Shown: positions 6,653-13,037, counted from the first letter of the stretch. The stretch is DNA of 13,330 bases from Wukongarchaeum sp048886645 (GCA_048886645.1 JBHLKN010000053.1:1-13330), one strand, 5' to 3'. The notes: generated from the sequence alone by a model not told the origin. Numbers and translations: made by a program.

Positions 6653-7426
6653 TTGGGCAGCTACGACGCTGTTTTAACTGTGGCAGGGTTGGATCCTACA
6701 GGCGGTGCAGGAATTGCTGCGGATTTAAAAGTGTTCAACTTTTTTAAATTGCACGGCTTGGTTGCAATAACTGCAGTAACTGTCCAAAATACTAAGGGTG
6801 TTTCATCAGTAGAAGAAATACCGGGAAAAACCGTTAAAAAACAAATCCAAGCCATAATGGAAGATTTTAATGTTTGTGCAGCGAAAGTAGGGATGCTATT
6901 TTCTAAGGGGATGACGAAGGTTGTTGCAAATATTTTCAAAAAAAATAATGTTCCTTTAATAGTAGATCCCGTGATGGGGGCTACTAGTGGGGGCGTTTTA
7001 AAAGAAAAAGAGGCTGTAGAAGCATTAAAAGAGGAACTTTTACCTGTCACGCTAATAGTTACGCCCAACATTTTTGAAGCTGAAATTCTTTCTAAGATAA
7101 AAATAAAAGATCAAAAAGATGCTGAAGAAGCGGCAAAAAAGATTAGGGATTATGGGTGTGGAAATGTTATGATTAAAGGGGGTCACTTTCCAGGAGAAAA
7201 AGTGGTAGACACCTTATTGTTTCAGGGAAAAATTTACCATTATTCAAGGGAAAAAATTGAAGTGAAAAAAACCCATGGAACAGGATGCTTTTTTTCTGCA
7301 GCATTGACAGCATTAATAGCAAAAAAAGAACCTTTAATAAAAGCAGTTGAAAAAGCAGGTAATTTCACAAAAGAAGCGATAAAAAAGGGATTTAACGTGG
7401 GTGAAACCCGGTTTTTAGTCACTTAA
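6653..7426 (+). CDS. thiD: Hydroxymethylpyrimidine/phosphomethylpyrimidine kinase
   Basis: Phosphorylates HMP and then HMP-phosphate to HMP-diphosphate, the pyrimidine half of thiamine, in the cytoplasm. The 257-aa protein is a complete ribokinase-fold ThiD. The N-terminal substrate loop is AGLDPTGGAGIAADLK (11-26), followed by TAVTVQNTKGV (40-50), VDPVMGATSGG (104-114), TPNIFEAEIL (137-146) and the anion-hole/catalytic segment THGTGCFFSAA (207-217) with the ThiD-type Cys212. The length is normal and no ThiN domain is fused. The start is TTG 6653, with GGGGAT just upstream. No other start fits the conserved N-terminal strand. It stands alone: no other thiamine gene is in the window, and I see no TPP riboswitch in the 155 bp between it and the divergent cofilin-like gene. 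It converges on the Roadblock gene, with stops 2 bp apart. Confidence 0.94.
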   Translation: MGSYDAVLTVAGLDPTGGAGIAADLKVFNFFKLHGLVAITAVTVQNTKGVSSVEEIPGKTVKKQIQAIMEDFNVCAAKVGMLFSKGMTKVVANIFKKNNVPLIVDPVMGATSGGVLKEKEAVEALKEELLPVTLIVTPNIFEAEILSKIKIKDQKDAEEAAKKIRDYGCGNVMIKGGHFPGEKVVDTLLFQGKIYHYSREKIEVKKTHGTGCFFSAALTALIAKKEPLIKAVEKAGNFTKEAIKKGFNVGETRFLVT

Positions 7427-7428
7427 AA

Positions 7429-7827
7429 TTATTTTAATTCTTCGAGGGGTTCATTAAAAATTTTCAAAAACATTTCAACATATCTAGCGATTAAATGTAG
7501 AGTTAATCCGATTTTTTCAGGTTCAAATCCTGCAACAATAAGGAGTTTGTCTTCATCTATCCTGCGAACTATGCTAAAACCATGAGTACCCCGTATAATA
7601 ACCTCTTCAAGATCTCCCTGATTAAGCTGTTCAACAGCCATCATGCTTGAATTTAGTAGGGAAGCGGCTAAAGCGGAAAGTTCATCAGCCTCAATCCTCG
7701 TATCAGAAGAAGTAGCTATCCTTAAACCCTCTACAGTTACCAAAAAAGCTATATACAAATTAGCCTTATTCTCAAGTTCTTTAAGCAGTTCAACAACCTT
7801 TGTCAAAGAATCATCCTTAGCAAACAT
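7429..7827 (-). CDS. Roadblock/LC7 domain protein
   Basis: A single-domain Roadblock/LC7 protein, 132 aa from the chosen ATG. The pattern is typical: an N-terminal helix (LTKVVELLKELENK), a strand pair around FLVTVEGLRIATSSD, a long central helix (ADELSALAASLLNSSMMAVEQL), then strands EEVIIRGTHGFSIVRRI and KLLIVAGFEP and a C-terminal helix (LTLHLIARYVEMFLKIF). In bacteria MglB-type members act as GAPs for MglA GTPases. In eukaryotes the fold builds Ragulator and dynein light chains. Asgard genomes are rich in such proteins. A Rab-like GTPase gene lies 0.8 kb away on the other strand, a plausible partner by proximity only. The frame extends 8 codons to a GTG at 7851, but that start lacks a ribosome binding site. 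ATG 7825-7827 has AAGGT upstream and gives the usual domain length. A TATA-like AT stretch lies at about 7865-7885. Confidence 0.88.
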   Translation of the reverse strand: MFAKDDSLTKVVELLKELENKANLYIAFLVTVEGLRIATSSDTRIEADELSALAASLLNSSMMAVEQLNQGDLEEVIIRGTHGFSIVRRIDEDKLLIVAGFEPEKIGLTLHLIARYVEMFLKIFNEPLEELK

Positions 7828-8028
7828 GATCCACTCAACCTTCACACACACAAAGTTAGTAAAAAAGATTTTTTAAAATTTAAAACACTTTTAATTTCTT
7901 TTTTTAAATGAGTTAAATATTTTTAGGTCGAGTATGTTTTTACCCTGTATATATCGGAGTAGAAAATATACTGGTTTTCAAAAAAGTTATATCCTCAATT
8001 ATCTTTAAGAAAGTTTTACAACTGGTAT

Positions 8029-8361
8029 TTAGCTTTTCTTCGCCTTACTTTTCTCTAAAGCTTTTTTCGCAGCTTTACGAACCTCTTCATCTTCATCTTT
8101 CAGAGCTTGTGTTAGAGCTTCTACAGACCTTGTATCGCCTATTTTTCCAAGAGCCCGTATTGCTTCTTCTTGAGATCTATCATACCAATCTTTTAGAACT
8201 TCGATAAGAGGCTCAACAGCCCTCACATCTCCTATTTCGCCAAGAATCTTCGCTGCTCTCTCCCGATAAAGAGGATCTTCATCCTTTAAATCCTTAATAA
8301 GAATTTCAACTTTCTTCGAGATATCTATTTTCCCCTTAAATGAATTATTGGATGCCCCCAT
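8029..8361 (-). CDS. Small HEAT-repeat protein
   Basis: A 110-aa protein built of HEAT (PBS-lyase type) repeats, a helical scaffold for protein-protein contact. Three units can be seen: about 14-44 (containing DPLYRERAAKILGEIGD), 45-76 (RAVEPLIEVLKDW...EEAIRALGKIGD) and 77-108 (RSVEALTQALKDEDEEVRKAAKKAL). The repeated IGDxRxVExL and RxxAAxxLGxIGD elements are clear. The protein ends in a Lys-rich tail. No enzyme domain is present. I chose ATG 8361 because GAGGG lies 10 nt upstream. The frame runs on to ATG 8400, but that codon is only a few nt from the TATA box (8405-8415), too close to be in the transcript. The gene lies between the Roadblock gene (same strand, 201 bp downstream) and the divergent Rab-like GTPase gene. 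A scaffold role for either is inference from position. Confidence 0.85.
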   Translation of the reverse strand: MGASNNSFKGKIDISKKVEILIKDLKDEDPLYRERAAKILGEIGDVRAVEPLIEVLKDWYDRSQEEAIRALGKIGDTRSVEALTQALKDEDEEVRKAAKKALEKSKAKKS

Positions 8362-8664
8362 AATCATGCATCCCTCTTGAAAAAAGATTACACATAACAT
8401 GTAGAGTTATAAAGACCACTTTGATCTAATTACCACTACTTTATACCAAATAAAAAGTTTTTACACCCTCATTAAAATTGCAAAATATAATACCCATAAA
8501 AAAATTACATTAAAAAAACATCCAAAATTAAGATTTAACGATTTTGATCTTAAAACCAAAAAGCAAAAAAGGGGGAAGAAACAAAAAAAAACATAATACC
8601 TTCATTGTAATACTTTTTACAAAAACAACAGAAACACTTCAAAACAAAAAGAGGAGTAAAACAA
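8362..8664. other. AT-rich divergent promoter region
   Basis: This 303-bp gap separates the HEAT gene (minus) from the Rab-like GTPase gene (plus). It is A-rich on the plus strand and holds no credible gene. A frame from 8544 that overlaps the GTPase in another phase is Lys/Asn-rich because of base composition. It contains the HEAT gene TATA box. Plus-strand AT-rich candidates for the GTPase promoter lie around 8481-8520 (AAAATATAATACC, CATAAAAAAATTAC). GAGGAG at 8651-8656 is the GTPase ribosome binding site. Confidence 0.45.
8405..8415 (-). promoter_or_regulatory. TATA box of the HEAT-repeat gene
   Basis: The minus strand reads CTTTATAACTC here. The expected transcript start near 8385 leaves a leader of about 24 nt holding the GAGGG ribosome binding site before ATG 8361. 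Confidence 0.5.
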
Positions 8665-9204
8665 ATGAGCAAGGCAAAAAACGACGTAGCTTTTCTCTTC
8701 AAAGTAATCGTGGTAGGAGATGCCGCAACAGGAAAAACAGCGGTAACTATGAGGTGGGCAACTGGTACATTCAGTGACCATTACAAAATGACAATTGGCG
8801 TAGATTTCGCTGTTAAGATAGTAGAGGCGGATGGTAAAAAGGTTAAATTAAGCGTTTGGGATACTGCGGGTCAGGAGCGTTTTAGTCATATTCGTCCGAT
8901 GTATTTTAGGGGAGCACGTGGGGGTCTTATCGTTTTTGATGTTACTAATAGGAAAAGTTTTGAAAATGTAAGCCATTGGCTTGAGGAGGTTAATAAACAC
9001 TGTGAGAAGATCCCAATAATCCTTGTGGGGAATAAGAGTGACTTGGAGGATCAACGGGAAGTAAGTTCTAAGGAAGGGAAAGGTTTTGCTGAGAAGCTTG
9101 GTATTCCTTTCTTTGAGACTTCCGCTAAAACTGGGGAACTTGTGACTAAGTGTTTTACGATACTTGCAAAAGAGATGGTGGAAGAAGCTGAGAAATCACA
9201 ATGA
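8665..9204 (+). CDS. Rab/Ras-like small GTPase
   Basis: A 179-aa small GTPase of the Rab/Ras type with every G box: G1 GDAATGKT (18-25), G2 Thr43 in KMTIGVDF (41-48), G3 WDTAGQERF (65-73) with the catalytic Gln70 kept, G4 NKSD (123-126) and G5 ETSAKTG (151-157). IGVDF, KLSVWDTAGQERF and MYFRGARG are Rab-family signatures rather than general Ras ones. In eukaryotes such proteins control vesicle traffic, and Asgard archaea hold many homologues. The C-terminus ends EEAEKSQ with no cysteine, so prenylation as in eukaryotic Rabs is not possible in this form. A diverged copy of the last helix lies just after the stop in the +1 frame (see findings). ATG 8665 follows GAGGAG with 8-nt spacing. The gene is followed by a T-rich tract and then grpE, which has its own strong ribosome binding site. 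Confidence 0.94.
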   Translation: MSKAKNDVAFLFKVIVVGDAATGKTAVTMRWATGTFSDHYKMTIGVDFAVKIVEADGKKVKLSVWDTAGQERFSHIRPMYFRGARGGLIVFDVTNRKSFENVSHWLEEVNKHCEKIPIILVGNKSDLEDQREVSSKEGKGFAEKLGIPFFETSAKTGELVTKCFTILAKEMVEEAEKSQ

Positions 9205-9252
9205 GAAGCTTGTAAAAGAAATGACGGAGAGAGTTGAAAAGGGAATAGATAA

Positions 9253-9275
9253 AAAACTTCTTTTAACCTTTTTTT
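9253..9275 (+). terminator. Poly-T termination tract after the GTPase gene
   Basis: A T-rich stretch with runs of TTTT and T7 follows the GTPase gene and has no clear hairpin. U-tracts of this kind are sufficient for archaeal RNA polymerase termination. It overlaps the likely promoter area of grpE. Confidence 0.4.
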
Positions 9276-9308
9276 GATATACTTTATTATGGTTTTGGAG
9301 GTGTCTCC

Positions 9309-9947
9309 ATGTCTGATGAAATGAATGAAACGGGAAAAGAGATGCCTCTTGAGGAGAAGAAACAAAAAAAGGAATTGGAAAAAGAGGTCGTTGAAAGAGA
9401 GGGATTAGAAGAGATCCTTCTTGAAAAAGATGAGAGGATTTCTGAGCTTGAGGCTTTGGTTGAGGAGAAGTCTAAACTCGCTGAGAGATATCTTAAAAAT
9501 TGGCAGAGAGCTCAGGCAGATTATGAAAATCTTTTGAAAAGAATGCATAAGGAGCAGGAAAATCTCTCAGGTTTGGTAAAGGAAAGGGTTATTTTAGGTT
9601 TGATCGAGATTTTTGAAGATTTTGAGCGTATAGTGGAGGTAAGTAGTGATCAAAAGAATTCTGGGAATGTTGTTAAAGGTATGCAGATGGTTCTGGATAA
9701 ACTTTGGGGCTTTTTGAAGAGTGAGGGGGTTTCAAGGATTGAGACTGTTGGAACGGTTTTTGATTTGTCGAGGCATGAGGCGGTTTCTCGTGTTTTTACT
9801 TCTGAAGTCCCTGAGAACACTATTGTGGAGGAGGTTAATAAGGGGTATATGCTTTATTCTAAGGTGTTGAAACCTGCTCAAGTAGTGGTAGGGGTTTCTC
9901 CTAGCCAGAAGAGCTTAAATGAGGGAGAAGAGGGGGAAGAAGGTTGA
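9309..9947 (+). CDS. grpE: GrpE, nucleotide exchange factor of DnaK
   Basis: GrpE releases ADP from DnaK (Hsp70) during protein folding in the cytoplasm, acting as a homodimer. The 212-aa protein has a long charged N-terminal helix (about 15-85) for the paired coiled coil, including YLKNWQRAQADYENLLKRM (61-79), which matches the family AxxxAEFENYRKR region. Next is a four-helix section (88-138), and then the C-terminal beta domain with the family signature VGTVFDLSRHEAV (147-159) and VNKGYMLYSKVLKPAQVVVG (176-195). The tail is acidic (GEEGEEG). ATG 9309 has GGAGGTG 5 nt upstream, the best ribosome binding site in the window, partly covered by a small inverted repeat (9296-9309). No dnaK or dnaJ gene lies beside it here, although the three often cluster. 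Archaeal Hsp70 systems are thought to derive from bacteria, so an old transfer is likely, but base use does not stand out. Confidence 0.95.
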   Translation: MSDEMNETGKEMPLEEKKQKKELEKEVVEREGLEEILLEKDERISELEALVEEKSKLAERYLKNWQRAQADYENLLKRMHKEQENLSGLVKERVILGLIEIFEDFERIVEVSSDQKNSGNVVKGMQMVLDKLWGFLKSEGVSRIETVGTVFDLSRHEAVSRVFTSEVPENTIVEEVNKGYMLYSKVLKPAQVVVGVSPSQKSLNEGEEGEEG

Positions 9948-10079
9948 AAAGCTCTAACAATATTTTATAAATCTTTAATTTATTATTAATTATAGAAGTT
10001 TTTTTCTAAAGGTTTTAAAAAATAGTAATTTTTCTTTAAGGGTTTCTGTGATTCTAAGGTTTTTGGAGAGGCGTCGTTT
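9948..10079 (+). promoter_or_regulatory. Terminator/promoter gap between grpE and the longin-like gene
   Basis: AT-rich spacer. TTTTATAAATCTTTAA (around 9963-9979) is a TATA-like element. A T7 run in GAAGTTTTTTTC (about 9988-9998) could end the grpE transcript. GGAGAGG at 10065-10071 is the ribosome binding site for the TTG at 10080. Confidence 0.35.
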
Positions 10080-10838
10080 TTGAGTGAAAGTACGGAAAAC
10101 ATCTTGGAAGAGCTTTTCATTGTTCGTGATGACGGTCTTAGGGTTTTTCATTATGCTTTTGGTAAGGAGAAGAGTGATCCAGCGACTATTAGTCGTTTAC
10201 TTAGCGCAGCTGAGGCTTTTTTGGAAGAGGCTTTAACATCTTCTGAACCCTTGCGTTTATTAGATGCTCAGGATAAAAACGTTATTGCGGAGCGTTTTGA
10301 GCGTTTACAGGTTATAGCGATATGTAAAGCTAAACCGTTAGAGTTTTCTCAGGTTGTTCAGATTAGAAGAGCGTTGGCTTCGTTGGCTGAAGAGTTTGAA
10401 ATACTTTTTTACGACTATATTGAGAAATTGGATGAAAGTGAAGATTTAGGCGATTTAACTTCTTTTCATCCTGCAAGAGAACTGGTTTTTAAGTGGCTTG
10501 AACCCATATTATATAAGAAGGTTCCAAATCCAGCGATGAGAACGATGCTTACTAGTCAAGATCTTTACAGATATATAGTAAGTGATGAAGCCTTAAATGC
10601 CTATGAAAGATTTTATTCACAATCTAAGAGTTTTCACATGTCTCTCTCTAGTCTGAAAATACCGCTTTCTACAGTGGATGAAATAATGGAAGCTTTGAAC
10701 AAAAAATCACACACTTTACATGAGATCTCAGAAGAGTTTTCTATAGATAAAAAAACCATGATAAAACTTTTACACCATCTTGCTATGCGTGATATGGTGA
10801 CAACTTTAAGTTCTGAAGGTCTACCCACAAGCCCATAA
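10080..10838 (+). CDS. Longin-like N-terminal domain plus C-terminal winged helix
   Basis: A 252-aa protein I cannot name. Residues 8-115 alternate strands and helices in a longin/profilin-like order. A strand pair (EELFIVRDDGLRVFHYAFG) resembles the opening of longin and Mon1-type domains, then a helix (SRLLSAAEAFLEEAL), strands (PLRLLDAQ, KNVIAERFERLQVIAICKA) and a final helix (VVQIRRALASLAEEFEILFYDYI). Residues 125-185 are helical. Residues 195-245 look like a winged helix (VDEIMEALNKKSHTLHEISEEFSIDKKTMIKLLHHLAMRDMV). In eukaryotes, longin domains act in vesicle tethering and as GTPase regulators, and Asgard archaea have free and fused versions. Here the DNA-binding tail suggests regulation instead (inference). 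The start is TTG 10080 with GGAGAGG ahead. The longin call is from pattern only; a Roadblock-like or other sensor fold is possible. Confidence 0.6.
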   Translation: MSESTENILEELFIVRDDGLRVFHYAFGKEKSDPATISRLLSAAEAFLEEALTSSEPLRLLDAQDKNVIAERFERLQVIAICKAKPLEFSQVVQIRRALASLAEEFEILFYDYIEKLDESEDLGDLTSFHPARELVFKWLEPILYKKVPNPAMRTMLTSQDLYRYIVSDEALNAYERFYSQSKSFHMSLSSLKIPLSTVDEIMEALNKKSHTLHEISEEFSIDKKTMIKLLHHLAMRDMVTTLSSEGLPTSP

Positions 10839-10868
10839 TCTAGGATAAATTTCAATGAAAGGGTTTAA

Positions 10869-10882
10869 AGTTTTATATTTAA
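10869..10882 (+). promoter_or_regulatory. TATA-like element before the methyltransferase gene
   Basis: AGTTTTATATTTAA lies about 25-30 bp ahead of ATG 10902. If used, it would give a nearly leaderless transcript, yet GGAG at 10893-10896 is also a suitable ribosome binding site. An upstream promoter with read-through from the previous gene (64 bp away) is therefore equally possible. Confidence 0.3.
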
Positions 10883-10901
10883 GGTATTGGATGGAGTGCT
10901 C

Positions 10902-11903
10902 ATGTTCAAAAAAGTAAAGACGAAGATTAAGTGGGGTTCTCTTCCCACAGAGGTTAAAGATCTGTTTAAAGGTCTTCAGCATTTTTTAACACGTTCTTTG
11001 GCACAAATTGCGGTTAAGGAAGATCTTAACATTGTCCTGAAAGACCCGGTCAATGTGGCTGAAATAGCCAAAGAGAAGGGATATACGGACTTAGGGATTC
11101 TCGACTATTACCTCCGCACCTTGGCTATTTTGGGGGTGCTTGAGGAACCTGAACCTCACAAGTTCGTTTGGAAAGGTCACGATTTAAGAATTTCGACTTT
11201 TGAGCGTCTGTTTTTAGAAAAAAGCACGCCTTTTGCTCCTAAACTGTCAGAATATGCGGAAATTTTACCAAAGGCTTTGAAAGGGGCAAGGATACGGCGT
11301 GAAGAGGGTTTTCTTGCAATCATGGATGCCATCTACTCAAGCCAGTTTTACACGACTTTGATAGGTGCTGCTTTAGAAAAGGCCCAAGAACTACCTAACA
11401 ACACGATTTTCGACTTATATGGCTACACCGGTTGGGGTAGTATAACTATGGCAGATACTTTTCAAGAAATTGAGCAAATTTTTTTCGTTGAGCCTGATGC
11501 TCAAAGTTTAGCTGTTGCGAAAGAAAATCTTTCAAACTTAGGCATAACAGATGAGGTAAATATAGAGTTTGTTGAAACAAATCCTTGGGAAGAGTTACCG
11601 AAAACAAAGGCGGGGCTGGTTTTTGGTTTAGAACTTTTCCAGCGTATAGATCCTGAAGACTATGAAAATCTCCTAAAACTTTGTTTTGAGTCCCTTGAAG
11701 AGGAGGGAAAATTCATAGCGATACAGCCTTCAAGACTGGAGCCTCACGAACCCTTTTCCTATGAAGTACTTCTCTTGGTGAAACAAGATTTCCGAGGATT
11801 TCCTTCTCAAGAAAGTCTTTTACAACAACTAGAAAAGGCTGGTTTTGAAAACATTGCCATCTTAGAAAATTTCGTGATCCTTGCAGAAAAACCATCAAAA
11901 TAA
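10902..11903 (+). CDS. SAM-dependent methyltransferase, O-methyltransferase-like
   Basis: A 333-aa class I methyltransferase. The N-terminal 100 residues form a helical/winged-helix dimerisation-type domain (NVAEIAKEKGYTDLGILDYY then LRTLAILGVLEE), as in small-molecule O-methyltransferases. The Rossmann part starts at IFDLYGYTGWGSITMAD (169-185), corresponding to motif I, but the usual DxGxGxG is changed to DLYGYTGWG. The acidic end of strand 2 is FFVEPDAQSLAVAKENL. FGLELFQRIDPEDYENLL and the strand EEEGKFIAIQPSR form motifs III-IV. Loss of glycines in motif I may weaken SAM binding or make this a non-catalytic relative. I chose ATG 10902 (GGAG 5 nt upstream) over TTG 10887. The substrate is unknown. 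It follows the longin-like gene by 63 bp on the same strand and may be co-transcribed with it. Confidence 0.72.
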   Translation: MFKKVKTKIKWGSLPTEVKDLFKGLQHFLTRSLAQIAVKEDLNIVLKDPVNVAEIAKEKGYTDLGILDYYLRTLAILGVLEEPEPHKFVWKGHDLRISTFERLFLEKSTPFAPKLSEYAEILPKALKGARIRREEGFLAIMDAIYSSQFYTTLIGAALEKAQELPNNTIFDLYGYTGWGSITMADTFQEIEQIFFVEPDAQSLAVAKENLSNLGITDEVNIEFVETNPWEELPKTKAGLVFGLELFQRIDPEDYENLLKLCFESLEEEGKFIAIQPSRLEPHEPFSYEVLLLVKQDFRGFPSQESLLQQLEKAGFENIAILENFVILAEKPSK

Positions 11904-11972
11904 AAAATAAAAACCAATAACGTCAATTTTTAATAAAAGAAGGCATATTTTGGGGTAGGGGGATATACGCCT

Positions 11973-12749
11973 TTGAAGTTATTTGAAAACCTCGATATTA
12001 AAACAATTAACGGACTGCCAATACTCCACATACCAAGCATAAACGCGATTACTGTAGCAGACCTACATCTAGGATACGAAGAGGCTTTAGCTCATAAAGG
12101 AATTCTTTACCCTAAAAGCCAGTTCAACATCATTTTAAAACTCTTATTGGAAGGTTTTGAAAAAACGAGGTCTGATCTTCTGATTATAAACGGTGACTTA
12201 AAACACGAATTTGGACGATTCTCTTTCCAAGAGAGAAAAGAAATAGAAACCCTTTTAAAAGAACTTTTAACACGCTTTAAGAAGATCGTTATCGTGCGAG
12301 GAAACCATGATAACTATATCATTAATACTATTCGGAAATTTGAAAATGTAGAGCTTGTATCCCCCTATTTAACGATGGGCAAATACGGATTTGCTCACGG
12401 TCATGAACTTTCTTTGGATCTTTTTTCAACAAAAGTAGAATGCATAGTAATTGCGCATGAGCATCCTGCTTTAGGGTTAAGAGATGATGTCTATGTGAAG
12501 ATAAAGGTTCCTGCAGTAATTTTCGGGGAGACTAAAGTGGGGAAGAAAATAGTGGTTCAACCCGCTTTATCCCCTATCGCCGTAGGCGTAGAGGTAAACA
12601 TACAACCTCAGAACGAGTTTTTATCCCCGATCCTGCGTGATAAAAAACTAGTAGATATAGGCAATCTTGAAGCTATAGCCCTTGACATAGAAGCAGGTGC
12701 GTTTCGGTTTCCAAAGCTAAAAAAATGGCAAAAAATGGTTCAATATTAA
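11973..12749 (+). CDS. Archaeal calcineurin-like metallophosphoesterase
   Basis: A 258-aa phosphoesterase with the full two-metal motif set: ADLHLGYE (Asp30, His32), NGDLKHEFG (Asp75, the bridging metal ligand), RGNHDNY (Asn111, His112), HGHE (His142) and AHEHPAL (His162, His164). This resembles the archaeal ICC-like group (COG1407) often found near DNA-repair or helicase genes; the natural substrate of the group is not settled. No signal peptide or membrane segment is present, so it should be cytoplasmic. The start is TTG 11973, with GGGGGAT about 10 nt upstream, and TTTTTAATAAAA at 11927-11938 is a likely TATA box. The end is followed by a T-rich tract (12769-12780). It lies 69 bp after the methyltransferase gene, probably as its own unit. 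Confidence 0.9.
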   Translation: MKLFENLDIKTINGLPILHIPSINAITVADLHLGYEEALAHKGILYPKSQFNIILKLLLEGFEKTRSDLLIINGDLKHEFGRFSFQERKEIETLLKELLTRFKKIVIVRGNHDNYIINTIRKFENVELVSPYLTMGKYGFAHGHELSLDLFSTKVECIVIAHEHPALGLRDDVYVKIKVPAVIFGETKVGKKIVVQPALSPIAVGVEVNIQPQNEFLSPILRDKKLVDIGNLEAIALDIEAGAFRFPKLKKWQKMVQY

Positions 12750-12771
12750 AAAATTAAATTATTAGAGCCTT

Positions 12772-12930
12772 TTATTTCTTTGAACTACGAGCAGAGATTC
12801 TGGATTCTATAAGGTAACTTTCTGAGCCTAGGCTAGAAGCCATATTCAAGTCTATTTCCTCGAAAGAAGCAAGCGTGCAAGAGCAAGCTGTTGGAATAGC
12901 CATACACTGCTTCCATACAGCCTGCTCCAT
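12772..12930 (-). CDS. Doubtful 52-aa open frame
   Basis: A minus-strand frame from ATG 12928-12930 to TAA 12772-12774. The peptide contains EQAVWKQCMAIPTACSC near its start and a Ser/Arg/Lys-rich end. The same frame stays open about 40 codons further upstream without another start codon, so this could be the 3' part of a broken gene. GGAG sits directly against the ATG, too close for normal use. The opposite strand is also open here (about 44 codons). I list it because the region's composition differs from ordinary spacer, but I do not claim it is expressed. Confidence 0.15.
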   Translation of the reverse strand: MEQAVWKQCMAIPTACSCTLASFEEIDLNMASSLGSESYLIESRISARSSKK

Positions 12931-12974
12931 CTCCGGAGTCAGATCTAGCCGTAAACCGGGTTGACGCTGATAGA

Positions 12975-12990
12975 CCGGAAAATTATAAAA
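12975..12990 (+). promoter_or_regulatory. BRE/TATA promoter of the DUF362 gene
   Basis: CCGGAA (12975-12980) followed by AATTATAAAA (12981-12990) is a good purine-rich BRE plus TATA arrangement. The predicted start near 13012 gives a leader of about 26 nt before TTG 13038, with GGTG (13027-13030) as the ribosome binding site. Confidence 0.55.
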
Positions 12991-13037
12991 GGGATATAGA
13001 TGATTTGTTGTTGATGATGCGTTGATGGTGCGAGACG

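Larger units (their letters stand above)
12750..13037. other. Intergenic region with a composition shift
   Basis: This 288-bp gap begins AT-rich with a T-rich tract (12769-12780) that probably ends the phosphoesterase transcript. By hand count, G+C is then about 43% over 12781-12900 and 55% over 12901-12960, before the DUF362 promoter. It holds a perfect 10-bp palindrome AGCCTAGGCT (about 12826-12835) and the doubtful frame at 12772-12930. I see no tRNA signature and no recognised RNA gene. Confidence 0.4.

Noticed and set aside
8544..8777. 77-aa Lys/Asn-rich frame overlapping the GTPase start
   Set aside because: It is a composition artefact in an A-rich promoter region, and it overlaps a certain gene in another phase.
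12826..12835. AGCCTAGGCT palindrome as a terminator or tRNA arm
   Set aside because: No T-run follows and no tRNA cloverleaf or conserved T-arm can be drawn around it.
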